Shown here piece by piece: positions 43,242 to 52,251 of a stretch of 64,000 nucleotides of DNA. The stretch is from Parenemella sanctibonifatiensis. GTDB taxonomy: Bacteria > Actinomycetota > Actinomycetes > Propionibacteriales > Propionibacteriaceae. A program made the translations under genes and the position numbers. The notes below the pieces were generated by a model. That model was not told where the DNA came from. It ran no database searches and saw only the letters and a program-made list of their open reading frames with translations. How positions within the stretch are numbered: the first letter of the stretch is position 1; every line of letters starts with the position of its first letter. Location: assembly GCF_002250565.1 (NCBI RefSeq), contig NZ_NMVJ01000006.1, forward strand, positions 372,001-436,000, given 5' to 3'.

Positions 43242-43847
43242 TCACGCGTCCAGGAGTTCCGCGTAGCCGGCCGGATCGGCGCGGTGGAAGACCGCCTCGT
43301 ACGCCGCCAACTTCGGCTCGGGCATCAGTCCGAGCATTCCGAGCGTGGCGCGGGCGAACTGCACCGGTGACTGCGGCCCGGCCGTCACCAGCCCGTCGGC
43401 TGCGACGGCTCGTTCGTCCACGTAATGCTCACCGCCGGCGTACCCCGTCGCCTCGAGCGCCTCCCGGGCAGCTGAGGTGTGCGGACGAGCGTCCAACAAC
43501 CCGGCCCGGGCGAGTGCCTCCGTGGCACCACAGATCGCAGCCACGGGCACGCCAGCCGCCAGGAAGTCCGCCGCCACGCGCATCACGGCCCCTTCCCGGT
43601 CGGGCTGCCAGCCCTCGCCGCCCGGCAGGATCAGCAGGTCGCTGTCGGCTGGCCGCAGCGTGTCCAGCGTCGCGGCCGGCAGCCAGTGCATCCCGCCGAT
43701 GGTGGGGACCGGGGCGAGCGACTCGGCCACCGGCACCACCGTGATGGGTTGGCCGGTGAAACGACCGGTCGCGAGTTCGGCCAACAGGTGGCCGACCTCC
43801 CAGTCAGCGAGTTGATCGATGAGGAAGACGTGCGCTGTCAGGTCCAT
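43242..43847 (-). CDS. DJ-1/PfpI family protein
   Basis: A 201-residue protein of the class I glutamine amidotransferase-like fold. The nucleophile elbow is VAAICGATEALARAGLL with Cys at about residue 106, preceded by LLILPGGEGW. There is an acidic residue near the N-terminal DWEVG segment, as in ThiJ/PfpI members. Often annotated as a protease, chaperone or glyoxalase; which one cannot be told. It converges with thpR and nearly abuts it (4 bp). Confidence 0.88.
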   Translation of the reverse strand: MDLTAHVFLIDQLADWEVGHLLAELATGRFTGQPITVVPVAESLAPVPTIGGMHWLPAATLDTLRPADSDLLILPGGEGWQPDREGAVMRVAADFLAAGVPVAAICGATEALARAGLLDARPHTSAAREALEATGYAGGEHYVDERAVAADGLVTAGPQSPVQFARATLGMLGLMPEPKLAAYEAVFHRADPAGYAELLDA

Positions 43848-43880
43848 GGCCCCAGCTTCTCACCCGCGTCCCGGAGACGT

Positions 43881-44337
43881 TCACGCTGGGGCGAAGATGA
43901 AGTTGGCGGTGTCCACCACCGGCCGGTAGCCGATGGCGGCGTAGATGGAGTTCGAGACCGTGGTGTCCTCGGTGATCGCCACAGCGCGCCGTTGACGCCG
44001 CCGGGACGCAGGACGAGTTGCTCACGAACGGCGGTCGCCAGGGCCAGAGCGACGTCGGCCGCCATCGGCAACACGTAGGGCGGATGGGGCCAATGCGGCG
44101 CGGCCCCCAGGTCGCGCAGTTCCCATTGCTCGCCGTCCCCCTCGACGTCCTCGAGGGTGATGGCGTCAGGATTCACGTTGAGATTCCAGGCGTCGGAGTC
44201 GGTCATGAACACGTCGCGCCAGTCCTGGTCGGCGCCCACCTCGGCGACTGGTCGTCAAGCTCCAGAAACCCCTCCGGACTGGGCTCGGCGTCGACTTCAT
44301 GTCCGTACCGGTCGAACATCTCCACGGTCCGCGTCAT
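43881..44337 (-). pseudogene. Decayed locus: unknown N-terminal protein joined to a GNAT C-terminal remnant
   Basis: Three reading frames are needed. From ATG 44337 (AGGAG 8 nt upstream) the first reads MTRTVEMFDRYGHEVD and LELDD. Near 44255 it shifts to VAEVGADQDWRDVFMTDSD and continues to REQLVLRPGG. Near 44000 it shifts again to AVAITEDTTVSNSIYAAIGY and RPVVDTANFIFAPA, ending at the TGA 43881-43883. The last part is the typical end of a GNAT acetyltransferase (NSIYAAIGYRPV). The first part is not recognised. Neither junction lies in a long homopolymer, so genuine decay is likely. Confidence 0.65.
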
Positions 44338-44367
44338 GGTCCCTACTCCTGTCTCGAATGTCTGGTG

Positions 44368-46722
44368 TCAGCCGAGGTAGTCACGCAGGTGCTGACCGGT
44401 CAGGGTCGAGGCGTCGGCCACCAGGTCGGCCGGTGTGCCCTCGAAAACCACCGTGCCACCGTCGTGGCCGGCGCCCGGCCCCATGTCGATGATCCAGTCG
44501 GCGTGCGCCATGACGGCCTGGTGGTGCTCGATGACGATCACCGAGATGCCCTGGTCGACCAGCCGGTCCAGCAGCGCCAGCAGATTCTCCACATCGGCCA
44601 GGTGCAATCCGGTGGTGGGCTCGTCGAGGATGTAGGTGGTCGCCTTCTCGCCCATCTGGACGGCGAGCTTGAGTCGCTGTCGTTCGCCGCCGGACAGGGT
44701 GGTCAGCGGCTGGCCCAGCGTGAGGTAGCCCAGTCCGACGTCGTCCAGCCGGGTCAGCAGCTTGTGGGCCGCGGGCGTACGCGCCTCGCCGTCCCCGAAG
44801 AAGGCGGCGGCCTCGGCCACCGGCATGGCCAGCACCTCGGCAATGTTCTTGCCGGCCAGGGTGTACTCGAGCACCGAGGCCTGGAATCGCTTGCCGCCGC
44901 ACTCCTCGCACGGGGTTTCGACGGTCGCCATGACGCCCAGCTCGGTGTAGATCACGCCGGCGCCCTTGCAGGCGGGGCAGGCGCCCTCGGAGTTGGAGCT
45001 GAACAGGGCCGGCTTCACGCCATTGGCCTTCGCGAAAGCCTTGCGGATCGGCTCCAGCACACCCGAATAGGTCGCCGGATTGCTGCGGCGAGAGCCCTTG
45101 ATGGCACCCTGGTCGACCACCGCGATGCCGTCGCGACCCGCCAACGACCCGTGGATCAGCGAGCTCTTGCCCGACCCGGCCACGCCGGTCACCACGCACA
45201 GCACGCCGGTGGGAACGTCGACATCAACCTCGCGCAGGTTGTGGTCGCTGGCGCCGCGGATCTCCAGCTGTCCGGTCGGCTGGCGCAGCTGCTGCTTCAG
45301 CTCAACCTTGTCGTCCAGGTGTCGGCCGGTGATGGTGTCGCTGCGGCGCAGGCCCGCGACGTCGCCCTCGTAACAGATCTCACCGCCGTGGGAGCCGGCA
45401 CCGGGGCCGAGGTCGACGACGTGGTCGGCGATGGCAATCATCTCCGGCTTGTGTTCGACCACCAGCACTGTGTTGCCTTTGTCGCGCAGTTGCTGCAGCA
45501 GTTCATTCATTCGGTGGATGTCGTGGGGGTGCAGCCCGATCGAGGGCTCGTCGAAGACATAGGTGACGTCGGTCAGCGAGGAGCCGAGATGCCGGATCAT
45601 CTTGGTGCGCTGTGCCTCACCGCCGGACAGGGTGCCGCTGGGTCGATCCAGGGACAGATAGCCCAACCCGATGTGGACGAAGGAGTCCAGCAGGTGCTGC
45701 AGCCCGCCCAGCAGGGGAGCGACGCTCGGTTCGTCCAGGTCCTTGAGCCAGGCGGCCAGATCGGTGATCTGCCACTGCGACACCTCGGCGATGGAGCGCC
45801 CGTTGACTTTGACCGAGCGAGCCTCGGGCCCCAGCCGGGAGCCCTCGCAGTCGGGGCAGGTCTGGAACGTCACCGCACGCTGCACGAAGGCCCGGATGTG
45901 CGGCTGCAAGGCCTCGATGTCCTTGGACAGCATGGACTTGTTGATCTTGACCAGGACGCCCTCGTAGGTGACGTTGATGCCCTCGGCCTTGACCTTGGTC
46001 GGTTCCTTCCACAGCAGGTCGTGGAGTTCGCGCTTGTTGTACTTCTTGATGGGCTTGTCGAAGTCGAAGAAGCCGCTGTCGCGGTAGATCCGCCCGTACC
46101 AGCCCTCCATCGAGTAGCCCGGCACCAGCAGTGCCCCCTGCGCCAACGACTTGTCCTCGTCGTAGATGGCGGTCATGTCGAAGTCGTTGACCTTGCCCAT
46201 GCCCTCGCACCGGGGGCACATGCCGCCGAGCCGCTCATAGGAAGCCTTCTCGGCGATCTGGCTGGCGCCCTTCTGGACTGTGATGGCGCCCTGACCCGAC
46301 ACCGTCGGGACGTTGAAGGAGAAGGCCCCGGGTCCGCCGATGTAGGGCTCGCCGACGCGGCTGTAGAGGATCCGGAGCATGGCGTACGCGTCGGTGACCG
46401 TGCCGACCGTGGAGCGCGGGTTGGAGCCGATGCCCTCCTGGTCAACAATGATCGCGGTGGTCAGGCCCTCGAGCCGGTCCACATCGGGACGAGGCACATT
46501 GGGCATGAAGCCCTGCAGGAAACTGGAGTAGGTCTCGTCGATGAGTCGGCGTGACTCGGCCGCGATGGTGGCAAACACCAACGAGCTCTTGCCCGATCCG
46601 GAGACGCCGGTGAAGACCGTCAGTCGCCGCTTGGGCAACTCGACGCTGACGTCACGCAGGTTGTTCTCGCGTGCGCCCTGGACGCGAATTACGTCATGGC
46701 CATCGGCAATGTGCGGTGACAT
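44368..46722 (-). CDS. UvrA-like ABC protein (drug-resistance type UvrA paralogue)
   Basis: A 784-residue, two-ABC protein, shorter than true UvrA (about 950). First ATPase: Walker A GVSGSGKSSLVFATIA, signature SGGEAQRTKMIRHLG, Walker B VTYVFDEPSIGLHPHD. Second: GVAGSGKSSLIHGSLAG, SGGERQRLKLAVQMG, YILDEPTTGLHLADVE. Zinc-type cysteine pairs are CPRC, CPDC, CPAC and CEEC. The UvrB-binding domain of UvrA appears reduced, as in the paralogues linked to antibiotic self-resistance (DrrC type). ATG 46722 has AGGGGAG 3 nt upstream. Confidence 0.88.
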   Translation of the reverse strand: MSPHIADGHDVIRVQGARENNLRDVSVELPKRRLTVFTGVSGSGKSSLVFATIAAESRRLIDETYSSFLQGFMPNVPRPDVDRLEGLTTAIIVDQEGIGSNPRSTVGTVTDAYAMLRILYSRVGEPYIGGPGAFSFNVPTVSGQGAITVQKGASQIAEKASYERLGGMCPRCEGMGKVNDFDMTAIYDEDKSLAQGALLVPGYSMEGWYGRIYRDSGFFDFDKPIKKYNKRELHDLLWKEPTKVKAEGINVTYEGVLVKINKSMLSKDIEALQPHIRAFVQRAVTFQTCPDCEGSRLGPEARSVKVNGRSIAEVSQWQITDLAAWLKDLDEPSVAPLLGGLQHLLDSFVHIGLGYLSLDRPSGTLSGGEAQRTKMIRHLGSSLTDVTYVFDEPSIGLHPHDIHRMNELLQQLRDKGNTVLVVEHKPEMIAIADHVVDLGPGAGSHGGEICYEGDVAGLRRSDTITGRHLDDKVELKQQLRQPTGQLEIRGASDHNLREVDVDVPTGVLCVVTGVAGSGKSSLIHGSLAGRDGIAVVDQGAIKGSRRSNPATYSGVLEPIRKAFAKANGVKPALFSSNSEGACPACKGAGVIYTELGVMATVETPCEECGGKRFQASVLEYTLAGKNIAEVLAMPVAEAAAFFGDGEARTPAAHKLLTRLDDVGLGYLTLGQPLTTLSGGERQRLKLAVQMGEKATTYILDEPTTGLHLADVENLLALLDRLVDQGISVIVIEHHQAVMAHADWIIDMGPGAGHDGGTVVFEGTPADLVADASTLTGQHLRDYLG

Positions 46723-46824
46723 CGGCTCCCCTTGGGTCGTTCGCGCATGTACCTTGCACGCGCGCGAGCCATCCAACCACGGTCCATGCCAGGCACGCCT
46801 CTGGTGTGGGGCCTTGCAGGCCGA

Positions 46825-46830
46825 TAGCGT
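46825..46830 (+). promoter_or_regulatory. Leaderless -10 box of metY
   Basis: TAGCGT, 6-nt gap, then ATG 46837. A GGCCT-TGC-AGGCC inverted repeat lies just upstream at 46811-46823 and could be an operator. Confidence 0.5.
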
Positions 46831-46836
46831 GTCGTT

Positions 46837-48126
46837 ATGACTTTTCAGCCTGAAACCCTTGCCGTCCACGCCGGACAGGAAGAGCCAGACCCCACCACGC
46901 ACGCCCGGGCCGTCCCGATCTATCAGACCAGCTCGTATGTCTTCGAGGACACCCAGGACGCCGCCGACCTGTTTGCGCTGGCCAAGCCCGGCAACATCTA
47001 CAGCCGGATCATGAACCCCACCCAGGACGTCTTCGAGCAGCGCATCACGGCCCTCGAGGGCGGGGCGGGCTCGCTGGCCACCTCCTCGGGCTCGGCAGCC
47101 ACCACGTACGCGATCCTGAACCTCACCTATGCCGGCGACAACATCGTCGCCGTCTCCACCCTCTACGGGGGCACCTACGCACTCTTCGCCCACACCCTGC
47201 CCCAGTACGGCATCGAGGTCCGCTTCGTCGACCCGAGCAAGCCCGAGGAGGTGGCCCAGCACATCGACGACAAGACCAAGGCGGTCTTCGCCGAGACGGT
47301 CGGCAACCCGAACCTCAATGTGGTGGACCTGGCGGCCTGGGCCGAGGTCGCCCACGCCAACGGCCTGCCACTGATCGTCGACAACACCGCCCCGACGCCC
47401 TACCTCTGCCGCCCCTTCGACAGCGGCGCCGACATCGTTGTGCACTCGGCCACCAAGTACATCGGGGGCCACGGCACCTCGATCGGCGGTGTTCTGGTCG
47501 ACTCCGGCCGCTTCGACTGGTCTGCCCACGCCGACCGCTTCCCGGGCCTCACCAAGCCGGACCCCGCCTACCACGGCGTGGTCTGGACCGAGGCTGCCGC
47601 GGAGGCCGCCTTCATCATCCGCGCCCGCACCGTGCTGATGCGCAACACCGGCGCCACCGCGGCGCCGTTCAACAACTGGCTCTTCCTGCAGGGCCTCGAA
47701 TCACTGCACGTACGCATGGATCGCCACTGCGAGAATGCCCTCAAGGTGGCCGAGTTCCTCCAGGGGCAGGACCAGGTCGCCTGGGTCAACTACCCGGGTC
47801 TGCCCGACAGTCCACACAAGGCCACCGCGGACCGCATCTTCACCGGCCGCGGCTATGGTGGTCTCGTGTCGTTCGGATTGAAGGCGGGCCGTGAAGCGGG
47901 CCGTACGTTCGTGGAGTCGGTGAACCTGTTCTCCCACCTCGCCAACATCGGCGACACCAAGTCCCTGGTCATCCACAACGCCAGCACGACTCACTCCCAG
48001 CTGAACGAGGAGGAGCTCGCTGCTGCTGGCGTCCCGGCCGAGATGGTGCGCCTCTCGGTGGGCATCGAGCACGTCGACGACATCGTGGCTGACATCGAGC
48101 AGGCGCTGACAAAGGTCAACGGCTGA
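46837..48126 (+). CDS. metY: O-acetylhomoserine sulfhydrylase
   Basis: A PLP enzyme that makes homocysteine from O-acetylhomoserine and sulfide. It has 429 residues. PLP Lys lies in [18 protein letters not shown]; other signatures are [21 protein letters not shown]-like [28 protein letters not shown] and [12 protein letters not shown]. The extra loop around [18 protein letters not shown] is typical of MetY rather than MetB. metX follows 3 bp later, giving the substrate-making step in the same transcript. The start appears leaderless. Confidence 0.95.
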   Translation: MTFQPETLAVHAGQEEPDPTTHARAVPIYQTSSYVFEDTQDAADLFALAKPGNIYSRIMNPTQDVFEQRITALEGGAGSLATSSGSAATTYAILNLTYAGDNIVAVSTLYGGTYALFAHTLPQYGIEVRFVDPSKPEEVAQHIDDKTKAVFAETVGNPNLNVVDLAAWAEVAHANGLPLIVDNTAPTPYLCRPFDSGADIVVHSATKYIGGHGTSIGGVLVDSGRFDWSAHADRFPGLTKPDPAYHGVVWTEAAAEAAFIIRARTVLMRNTGATAAPFNNWLFLQGLESLHVRMDRHCENALKVAEFLQGQDQVAWVNYPGLPDSPHKATADRIFTGRGYGGLVSFGLKAGREAGRTFVESVNLFSHLANIGDTKSLVIHNASTTHSQLNEEELAAAGVPAEMVRLSVGIEHVDDIVADIEQALTKVNG

Positions 48127-48128
48127 CG

Positions 48129-49325
48129 GTGCCCCCCAACCCTGCGGCGAAGCGTCCCGACCCCTCGGTCGGGACGCTTCGTTCACCCACCCGGACGGTC
48201 CGGCTCTTCACGCCGGACCGTCCTTTCGTCCCCGACATCGGCGCGGAACTGCCCGAGGTCGACGTCGCCTACGAGACCTACGGCGAGCTCAGCGAGGACC
48301 GCGACAATGCGATTTTCATCTGCCACGCGCTGACCGGTGACGCCCATGCAGCCGGCTGGCACGAGGGGGACCGGCGGCCGGGCTGGTGGGACACCATGAT
48401 CGGGCCGGGCAAGCCGGTCGACACCGACCGTTTCTTCGTCATCAGCGCCAATCTGCTCGGCGGTTGCAGCGGCACCACCGGCCCCGCCTCGATCAACCCG
48501 GCCACCGGTCAGGCCTGGGGGCTGGACTTCCCGCTGGTGCAGATGAAGGACCTGGTCACGGTCCACCGCGCCCTGATGCATCACTTGGGCATCGAGCGGC
48601 TGCGTGCCGTGGTCGGCGGTTCGCTGGGCGGCATGCAGGCGCTGGAGTGGTCCCTGAGCCACCCCGAGGAGATCGCCAACGCGATCGTCATCGCCTCCTC
48701 CTCGCGCCTGACCGCGCAGAACATCGCCTTCTCCGCCGTCGCCCGGTCGGCGATCATGCGCGACAGCCACTTCCACGACGGTCAGTACGCCGCTGCGGGC
48801 ACAGCGCCCCGGCTGGGCCTGTCGATCGCACGGATGATGGCCCACATCACCTACCTGTCGGTGCAGGCGATGGATGAGAAATTCGGCCGCCGCTGGCAGT
48901 CGCAGCCGACCTACGGCTTCGGTGCCGACTTCCAGGTGGAGAGCTACCTCAACCACCAGGGCAGTGTCTTCCTGGACCGCTTCGATGCGCTGTCCTACCT
49001 CTACCTCACCCGCTCGATGGACTACTTCGATCCGTTTGCCGAGCCCGAATGGCAGCAGCGAGTGGATCGGATCACCCGCTTCCTGGTGCTCAGCTTCGAT
49101 TCCGACTGGCGCTTCGACACGACCCATTCCGAGCGGATCGTGCGCAAGCTCGAACACGCCCAGGCCCCGGTGACATTCCGGGAGATCTCCTCCCCGGCCG
49201 GGCACGACGCCTTCCTGCTGGAGGTGCCGGAGTATCACCGCACCGTACGCGCCTTCCTGGGCCGGGCGATGGAGCTGGACCTGCACACCGGACAAACCAG
49301 CGGCAAGACCGGGAGCGCCCGATGA
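48129..49325 (+). CDS. metX: Homoserine O-acetyltransferase
   Basis: Acetylates homoserine with acetyl-CoA. It has 398 residues in an alpha/beta hydrolase fold. The nucleophile Ser is in VVGGSLGGMQALEW, then SDWRFDTTHSERI for the acid and AGHDAFLLE for the catalytic His. AYETYGELSEDRDNAIFICHALTGDAHAAG is the family's N-terminal signature. GTG 48129 is the only in-frame start before the conserved core, yet two large hairpins (48148-48181 and 48193-48223) lie inside the first 32 codons, which is odd. metW overlaps its stop (ATGA). Confidence 0.93.
   Translation: MPPNPAAKRPDPSVGTLRSPTRTVRLFTPDRPFVPDIGAELPEVDVAYETYGELSEDRDNAIFICHALTGDAHAAGWHEGDRRPGWWDTMIGPGKPVDTDRFFVISANLLGGCSGTTGPASINPATGQAWGLDFPLVQMKDLVTVHRALMHHLGIERLRAVVGGSLGGMQALEWSLSHPEEIANAIVIASSSRLTAQNIAFSAVARSAIMRDSHFHDGQYAAAGTAPRLGLSIARMMAHITYLSVQAMDEKFGRRWQSQPTYGFGADFQVESYLNHQGSVFLDRFDALSYLYLTRSMDYFDPFAEPEWQQRVDRITRFLVLSFDSDWRFDTTHSERIVRKLEHAQAPVTFREISSPAGHDAFLLEVPEYHRTVRAFLGRAMELDLHTGQTSGKTGSAR
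48148..48181 (+). terminator. 15-bp hairpin at the metY-metX junction, inside the metX 5' coding region
   Basis: A perfect stem 48148-48162 with 48167-48181 and loop CCTC. It starts 22 nt after the metY stop and would act as a terminator or as a translation block for metX. Confidence 0.5.
48193..48223 (+). other. Second hairpin in the metX 5' coding region
   Basis: A perfect 12-bp stem (48193-48204 with 48212-48223), 7-nt loop, followed by TTT. It lies in tandem with the hairpin at 48148-48181. Confidence 0.45.
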
Positions 49326-49921
49326 TCTCGCTGCGACCCGACCAGCAGGCGATCGTGGACCTGGTGCCGCCCGGATCCCGGGTGCTGGACCTGGGCTGTG
49401 GTGCCGGTGAGATGTTGGCCTGGCTCGCCGAGGAACGTGACTGCCGCGGCACCGGCGTCGAGATCGACCCCGATGCTGTCCTGCAGGCGATCACGCGCGG
49501 CGTCGCCGTGATTGAACTCGACATGGACGAGCAGTTGGTCGAGTTCGCCGACCGCTCCTACGACGTGGTCGTGATGTCGCGGACGCTTCAGGCCGTTCGG
49601 CGCCCCGACCTGGTGTTGGAGCAGATCCACCGGATCGGCCGCAGCGCCGTGGTGTCGATGCCCAACTTCGGCTACTGGCCCCACCGGGTACGCCTGCTGC
49701 GCGGCCGGATGCCGATCTCCAAGGACCTGCCGCACGCTTGGCACAACACCCCCAACCTGCACCACTCGACCCTCGTGGAGTTGGAAGACCTCTTCCAGGA
49801 GAAGGGGTTTTCGGTACGCCAGCAGATCCCGCTGACCTCGACCGGGGCCCCCTCACGGATACCGTCACGGCTGTCGAACGTGCTGGCCGGTGCCGCGATC
49901 TACGCGCTCGACGCCGTCTGA
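49322..49921 (+). CDS. metW: Methionine biosynthesis protein MetW
   Basis: A 199-residue methyltransferase-fold protein that acts with MetX in bacteria that use acetylated homoserine. SAM-binding-like motif VLDLGCGAGEMLAWLAEE, then GVEIDPDAVLQAITRGVAVIELDMDE, and SMPNFGYWPHRVRLLRGRMP, diagnostic of MetW. A methylation activity is not established; MetW is thought to be a MetX partner subunit. ATG overlaps the metX TGA by 4 nt. Confidence 0.93.
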   Translation: MISLRPDQQAIVDLVPPGSRVLDLGCGAGEMLAWLAEERDCRGTGVEIDPDAVLQAITRGVAVIELDMDEQLVEFADRSYDVVVMSRTLQAVRRPDLVLEQIHRIGRSAVVSMPNFGYWPHRVRLLRGRMPISKDLPHAWHNTPNLHHSTLVELEDLFQEKGFSVRQQIPLTSTGAPSRIPSRLSNVLAGAAIYALDAV

Positions 49922-49950
49922 GGACGGATCCGCCGCAGGCCGGAATGTCT

Positions 49951-49978
49951 TTGTGTTATTGATCCATCACGGTATCTT
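49951..49978 (+). promoter_or_regulatory. Leaderless promoter of the VOC gene
   Basis: TTGTGT (49951-49956), 16-nt spacer, TATCTT (49973-49978), then 6 nt to GTG 49985. Confidence 0.6.
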
Positions 49979-49984
49979 TCCAGC

Positions 49985-50629
49985 GTGTCCTCTGTCGTTC
50001 AGCTTCCCCCGCACCTCGACCACATCATCGTTGCCGCTCCGGACCTCGACGCCGCGGTGGCCGCGTTGGCGAAGGCCACCGGCGTGACCGCACGTCCGGG
50101 TGGAGTCCATCCGACCTTCGGCACCCGCAACGCGCTGGTCGGCCTGGGAGAGGGCCACTATCTGGAGCTGATCGGGCCCGAGCCGAGCATCGAGGTCGAG
50201 CGCATGCCGTTCGACCTCAACCGCACCCGGACCATTCGAGTGGCGACCTGGGCGGTGCGGCCGGATGACGCCGACGCGGCCGTGGTCGCTGCGACCCAGG
50301 CGGGGCTCGCGGTGGGGGAGTTGGCGCCGGGCAGCCGGCGCACGGCTGAGGGTGACCTGCTGACCTGGCGGCTCACCGAACCTCTGGCGGCCGATGTCAG
50401 CGGGATCGTGCCCTTCGTCATCGACTGGGGCACCACCACCCCGCCCGGCTTCAGCCTGCCGGCCGAGCTCACCGTGACGGGCTTCGGGGCCACCGGTCCG
50501 GCTCCGGTCCCTCTCGACCCGCTCGACACCACCATTGCCGTGGACCAGAGCGAAGCGGCCGGGCTCTGGCTCGACCTGACCGGCCCCCAGGGCACCTGGC
50601 AACTGCCGGTCACCCCGATCCGCGACTGA
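49985..50629 (+). CDS. Glyoxalase-like VOC family protein
   Basis: A 214-residue protein. The start HLDHIIVAAPDLDAAVAALAKATG and GTRNALVGLGEGHYLELIGPEP carry the His and Glu metal-site positions of VOC enzymes (Glyoxalase_3 subgroup). The second half is more divergent. Substrate unknown. Promoter geometry indicates a leaderless transcript separate from metYXW. Confidence 0.82.
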   Translation: MSSVVQLPPHLDHIIVAAPDLDAAVAALAKATGVTARPGGVHPTFGTRNALVGLGEGHYLELIGPEPSIEVERMPFDLNRTRTIRVATWAVRPDDADAAVVAATQAGLAVGELAPGSRRTAEGDLLTWRLTEPLAADVSGIVPFVIDWGTTTPPGFSLPAELTVTGFGATGPAPVPLDPLDTTIAVDQSEAAGLWLDLTGPQGTWQLPVTPIRD

Positions 50630-50656
50630 CCACCCCCCACCTCTCGGCACCGACGC

Positions 50657-50693
50657 CGGGCCCGATCGCTCCTTCGGGAATGCGACGGGCCCG
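50657..50693 (+). terminator. Terminator after the VOC gene
   Basis: CGGGCCCG (50657-50664) pairs with CGGGCCCG (50686-50693), extended by TCGC/GCGA with a one-base bulge. It lies 28 nt after the stop. Confidence 0.6.
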
Positions 50694-50743
50694 CATCGTG
50701 TTGCCCCCGTAGCGACCCAGCACCGTCCCCATTCAGGAGAAGC

Positions 50744-51826
50744 ATGTCCCAGGTTTCCGACCTTCCCACCACCCAGCGGGCCATTGTCCTCACCGAACAC
50801 GGCGAGATCGACGGCCTGTCCGTCGTCTCGGATCATCCGGTCGCCGAGCTCGGACCGACCGAGGTGTTGCTGCGGGTGCGGGCCAGCAGCCTGAACTATC
50901 ACGACATCTTCACCGTTCGCGGCATGCCGGGCATCACAATCCCGATGCCGGTGGTGCCCGGCCTCGACGTGGCCGGCGAGATCGCCGCCGTCGGCGCCGA
51001 GGTGGCCGACTGGCAGGTCGGTCAGGTCGTGGTGATCAACCCGCTGCGCGAAGATTTCAGCCTCATCGGCGAGGTCGTCGATGGCGGCCTGGCCGAGTAC
51101 TGCCTCGTCGACGCCAACCAGCTCATCGCGATCCCGGCCGGTGTCAGCCCGGCCCAGGCCGCGGCGCTCCCGGTGGCGTACGGCACCGCCCACCGGATGG
51201 TCATCACCCAGGACGCCATCCATGCCGGCGACACGGTGCTGGTCCTGGGCGCCTCCGGCGGCGTCGGCACCGCCGGTGTCCAGCTCGCCAAGCACCTTGG
51301 CGCCCGTGTGGTGGCCGCGGTCGGCAGCGACGAGAAGGCTCAGCGAATGCTTGAGCTCGGCGCCGACGAGGTGATCAACTACCGCGAGCAGGACTTCTAC
51401 CAGTGGACCAAGGAGCACCTCGGCAAGCCGTCGCGGTCCGGCTACGAGGGCGGCTTCGACGTCATCATCAACAACACCGGTGGCGACACCTGGCACCCGA
51501 CTCTGCGCAGCACCAAGCGCGGCGGCCGGATCCTGGTGTGCGGCGCCACCGCGGGCTTCGATCCGACCGAGGATCTGCGTTACATCTGGAGCTTCGAGCT
51601 GCGCGTGATCGGCTCCAACGGCTTCACCACCGAGGACATCTCGGCGCTGCTGCAGCTGGTCGCCGACGGCAAGATCGACCCCGTGCTGGACTCGGTGGTG
51701 CCGCTCGAGGAGGGCATCACCTCGCTGCAGCGGCTCGCCGACCGTGACGTCATCGGCAAGGCCGTCATCGCGCCGGCCGGCGTCGAGGCCGCGAACGCCG
51801 CCGTCACCGAGGCGGCTGCCCGATGA
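50744..51826 (+). CDS. Zinc-independent quinone oxidoreductase/alcohol dehydrogenase-like protein
   Basis: A 360-residue MDR-superfamily enzyme. GroES-like N-terminal part with SLNYHDIFTVRGMPG and VPGLDVAGEIAAVG. Rossmann NADPH motif VLVLGASGGVGTAGVQLAKHLGA. The structural zinc Cys cluster is absent, and the catalytic-zinc Cys is not evident, as in the quinone-reductase and enoyl-CoA-reductase subfamilies. First gene of a seven-gene operon that ends at 57138. It may reduce the double bond of the CoA ester made by the ligase. RBS CAGGAGA lies 4 nt before the ATG. Confidence 0.85.
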   Translation: MSQVSDLPTTQRAIVLTEHGEIDGLSVVSDHPVAELGPTEVLLRVRASSLNYHDIFTVRGMPGITIPMPVVPGLDVAGEIAAVGAEVADWQVGQVVVINPLREDFSLIGEVVDGGLAEYCLVDANQLIAIPAGVSPAQAAALPVAYGTAHRMVITQDAIHAGDTVLVLGASGGVGTAGVQLAKHLGARVVAAVGSDEKAQRMLELGADEVINYREQDFYQWTKEHLGKPSRSGYEGGFDVIINNTGGDTWHPTLRSTKRGGRILVCGATAGFDPTEDLRYIWSFELRVIGSNGFTTEDISALLQLVADGKIDPVLDSVVPLEEGITSLQRLADRDVIGKAVIAPAGVEAANAAVTEAAAR

Positions 51827-52251
51827 GCGAACTGCCCTCCCTAACCACCGTCCAGGATCACCTGGACGCGGCCCCCTTCATGAAGCAGCTGGCCATGCAG
51901 GTGACCGACCTGACTCAGACCACCATCACCTGCACCATCGCCGTCGACGAGACACATCTGGGCGGCGCGAACGGCGCCGTGCACGGCGGCATCATCACGG
52001 CCTGGCTCGACACGGCCGCCGACTTCGCGCTGATCGGCACCATCGGCCAGCCGGTGCCGACGATCGACTTCACGGTCAACTTCCTCCGCCCGGCCGTGCT
52101 CGGCGATGAGCTGACCCTGATCGGCAAGGTCGTACGCCCGGGGCGCACCGCCAGCATCGCCGAGGCCGAGCTGATGGGCAGCAACGGCAAGCTGCTGGCG
52201 CTCGGCCGGGGCAGCTACGCCTCCTCGGTCGCAGCCGGGGCTGGGTCATGA
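51823..52251 (+). CDS. PaaI-type hotdog thioesterase
   Basis: A 142-residue hotdog-fold acyl-CoA thioesterase. The active-site segment is NGAVHGGIITAWLDTAADFAL (HGG and downstream Asp), with FTVNFLRPAVLGDELTLIGKVV as the second strand pair, then the ALGRGSYA end. It overlaps its neighbours by 4 nt each (ATGA). It could clear stalled CoA esters from the pathway of this operon. Confidence 0.88.
   Translation: MSELPSLTTVQDHLDAAPFMKQLAMQVTDLTQTTITCTIAVDETHLGGANGAVHGGIITAWLDTAADFALIGTIGQPVPTIDFTVNFLRPAVLGDELTLIGKVVRPGRTASIAEAELMGSNGKLLALGRGSYASSVAAGAGS

Noticed and set aside
46723-46836. SAM riboswitch in front of metY
   Set aside because: The promoter geometry indicates a leaderless transcript, leaving no leader RNA for a riboswitch.
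46723-47574. N-terminal extension of the UvrA paralogue
   Set aside because: The extension is antisense to metY and lacks homology; ATG 46722 with AGGGGAG begins the normal N-terminal domain.
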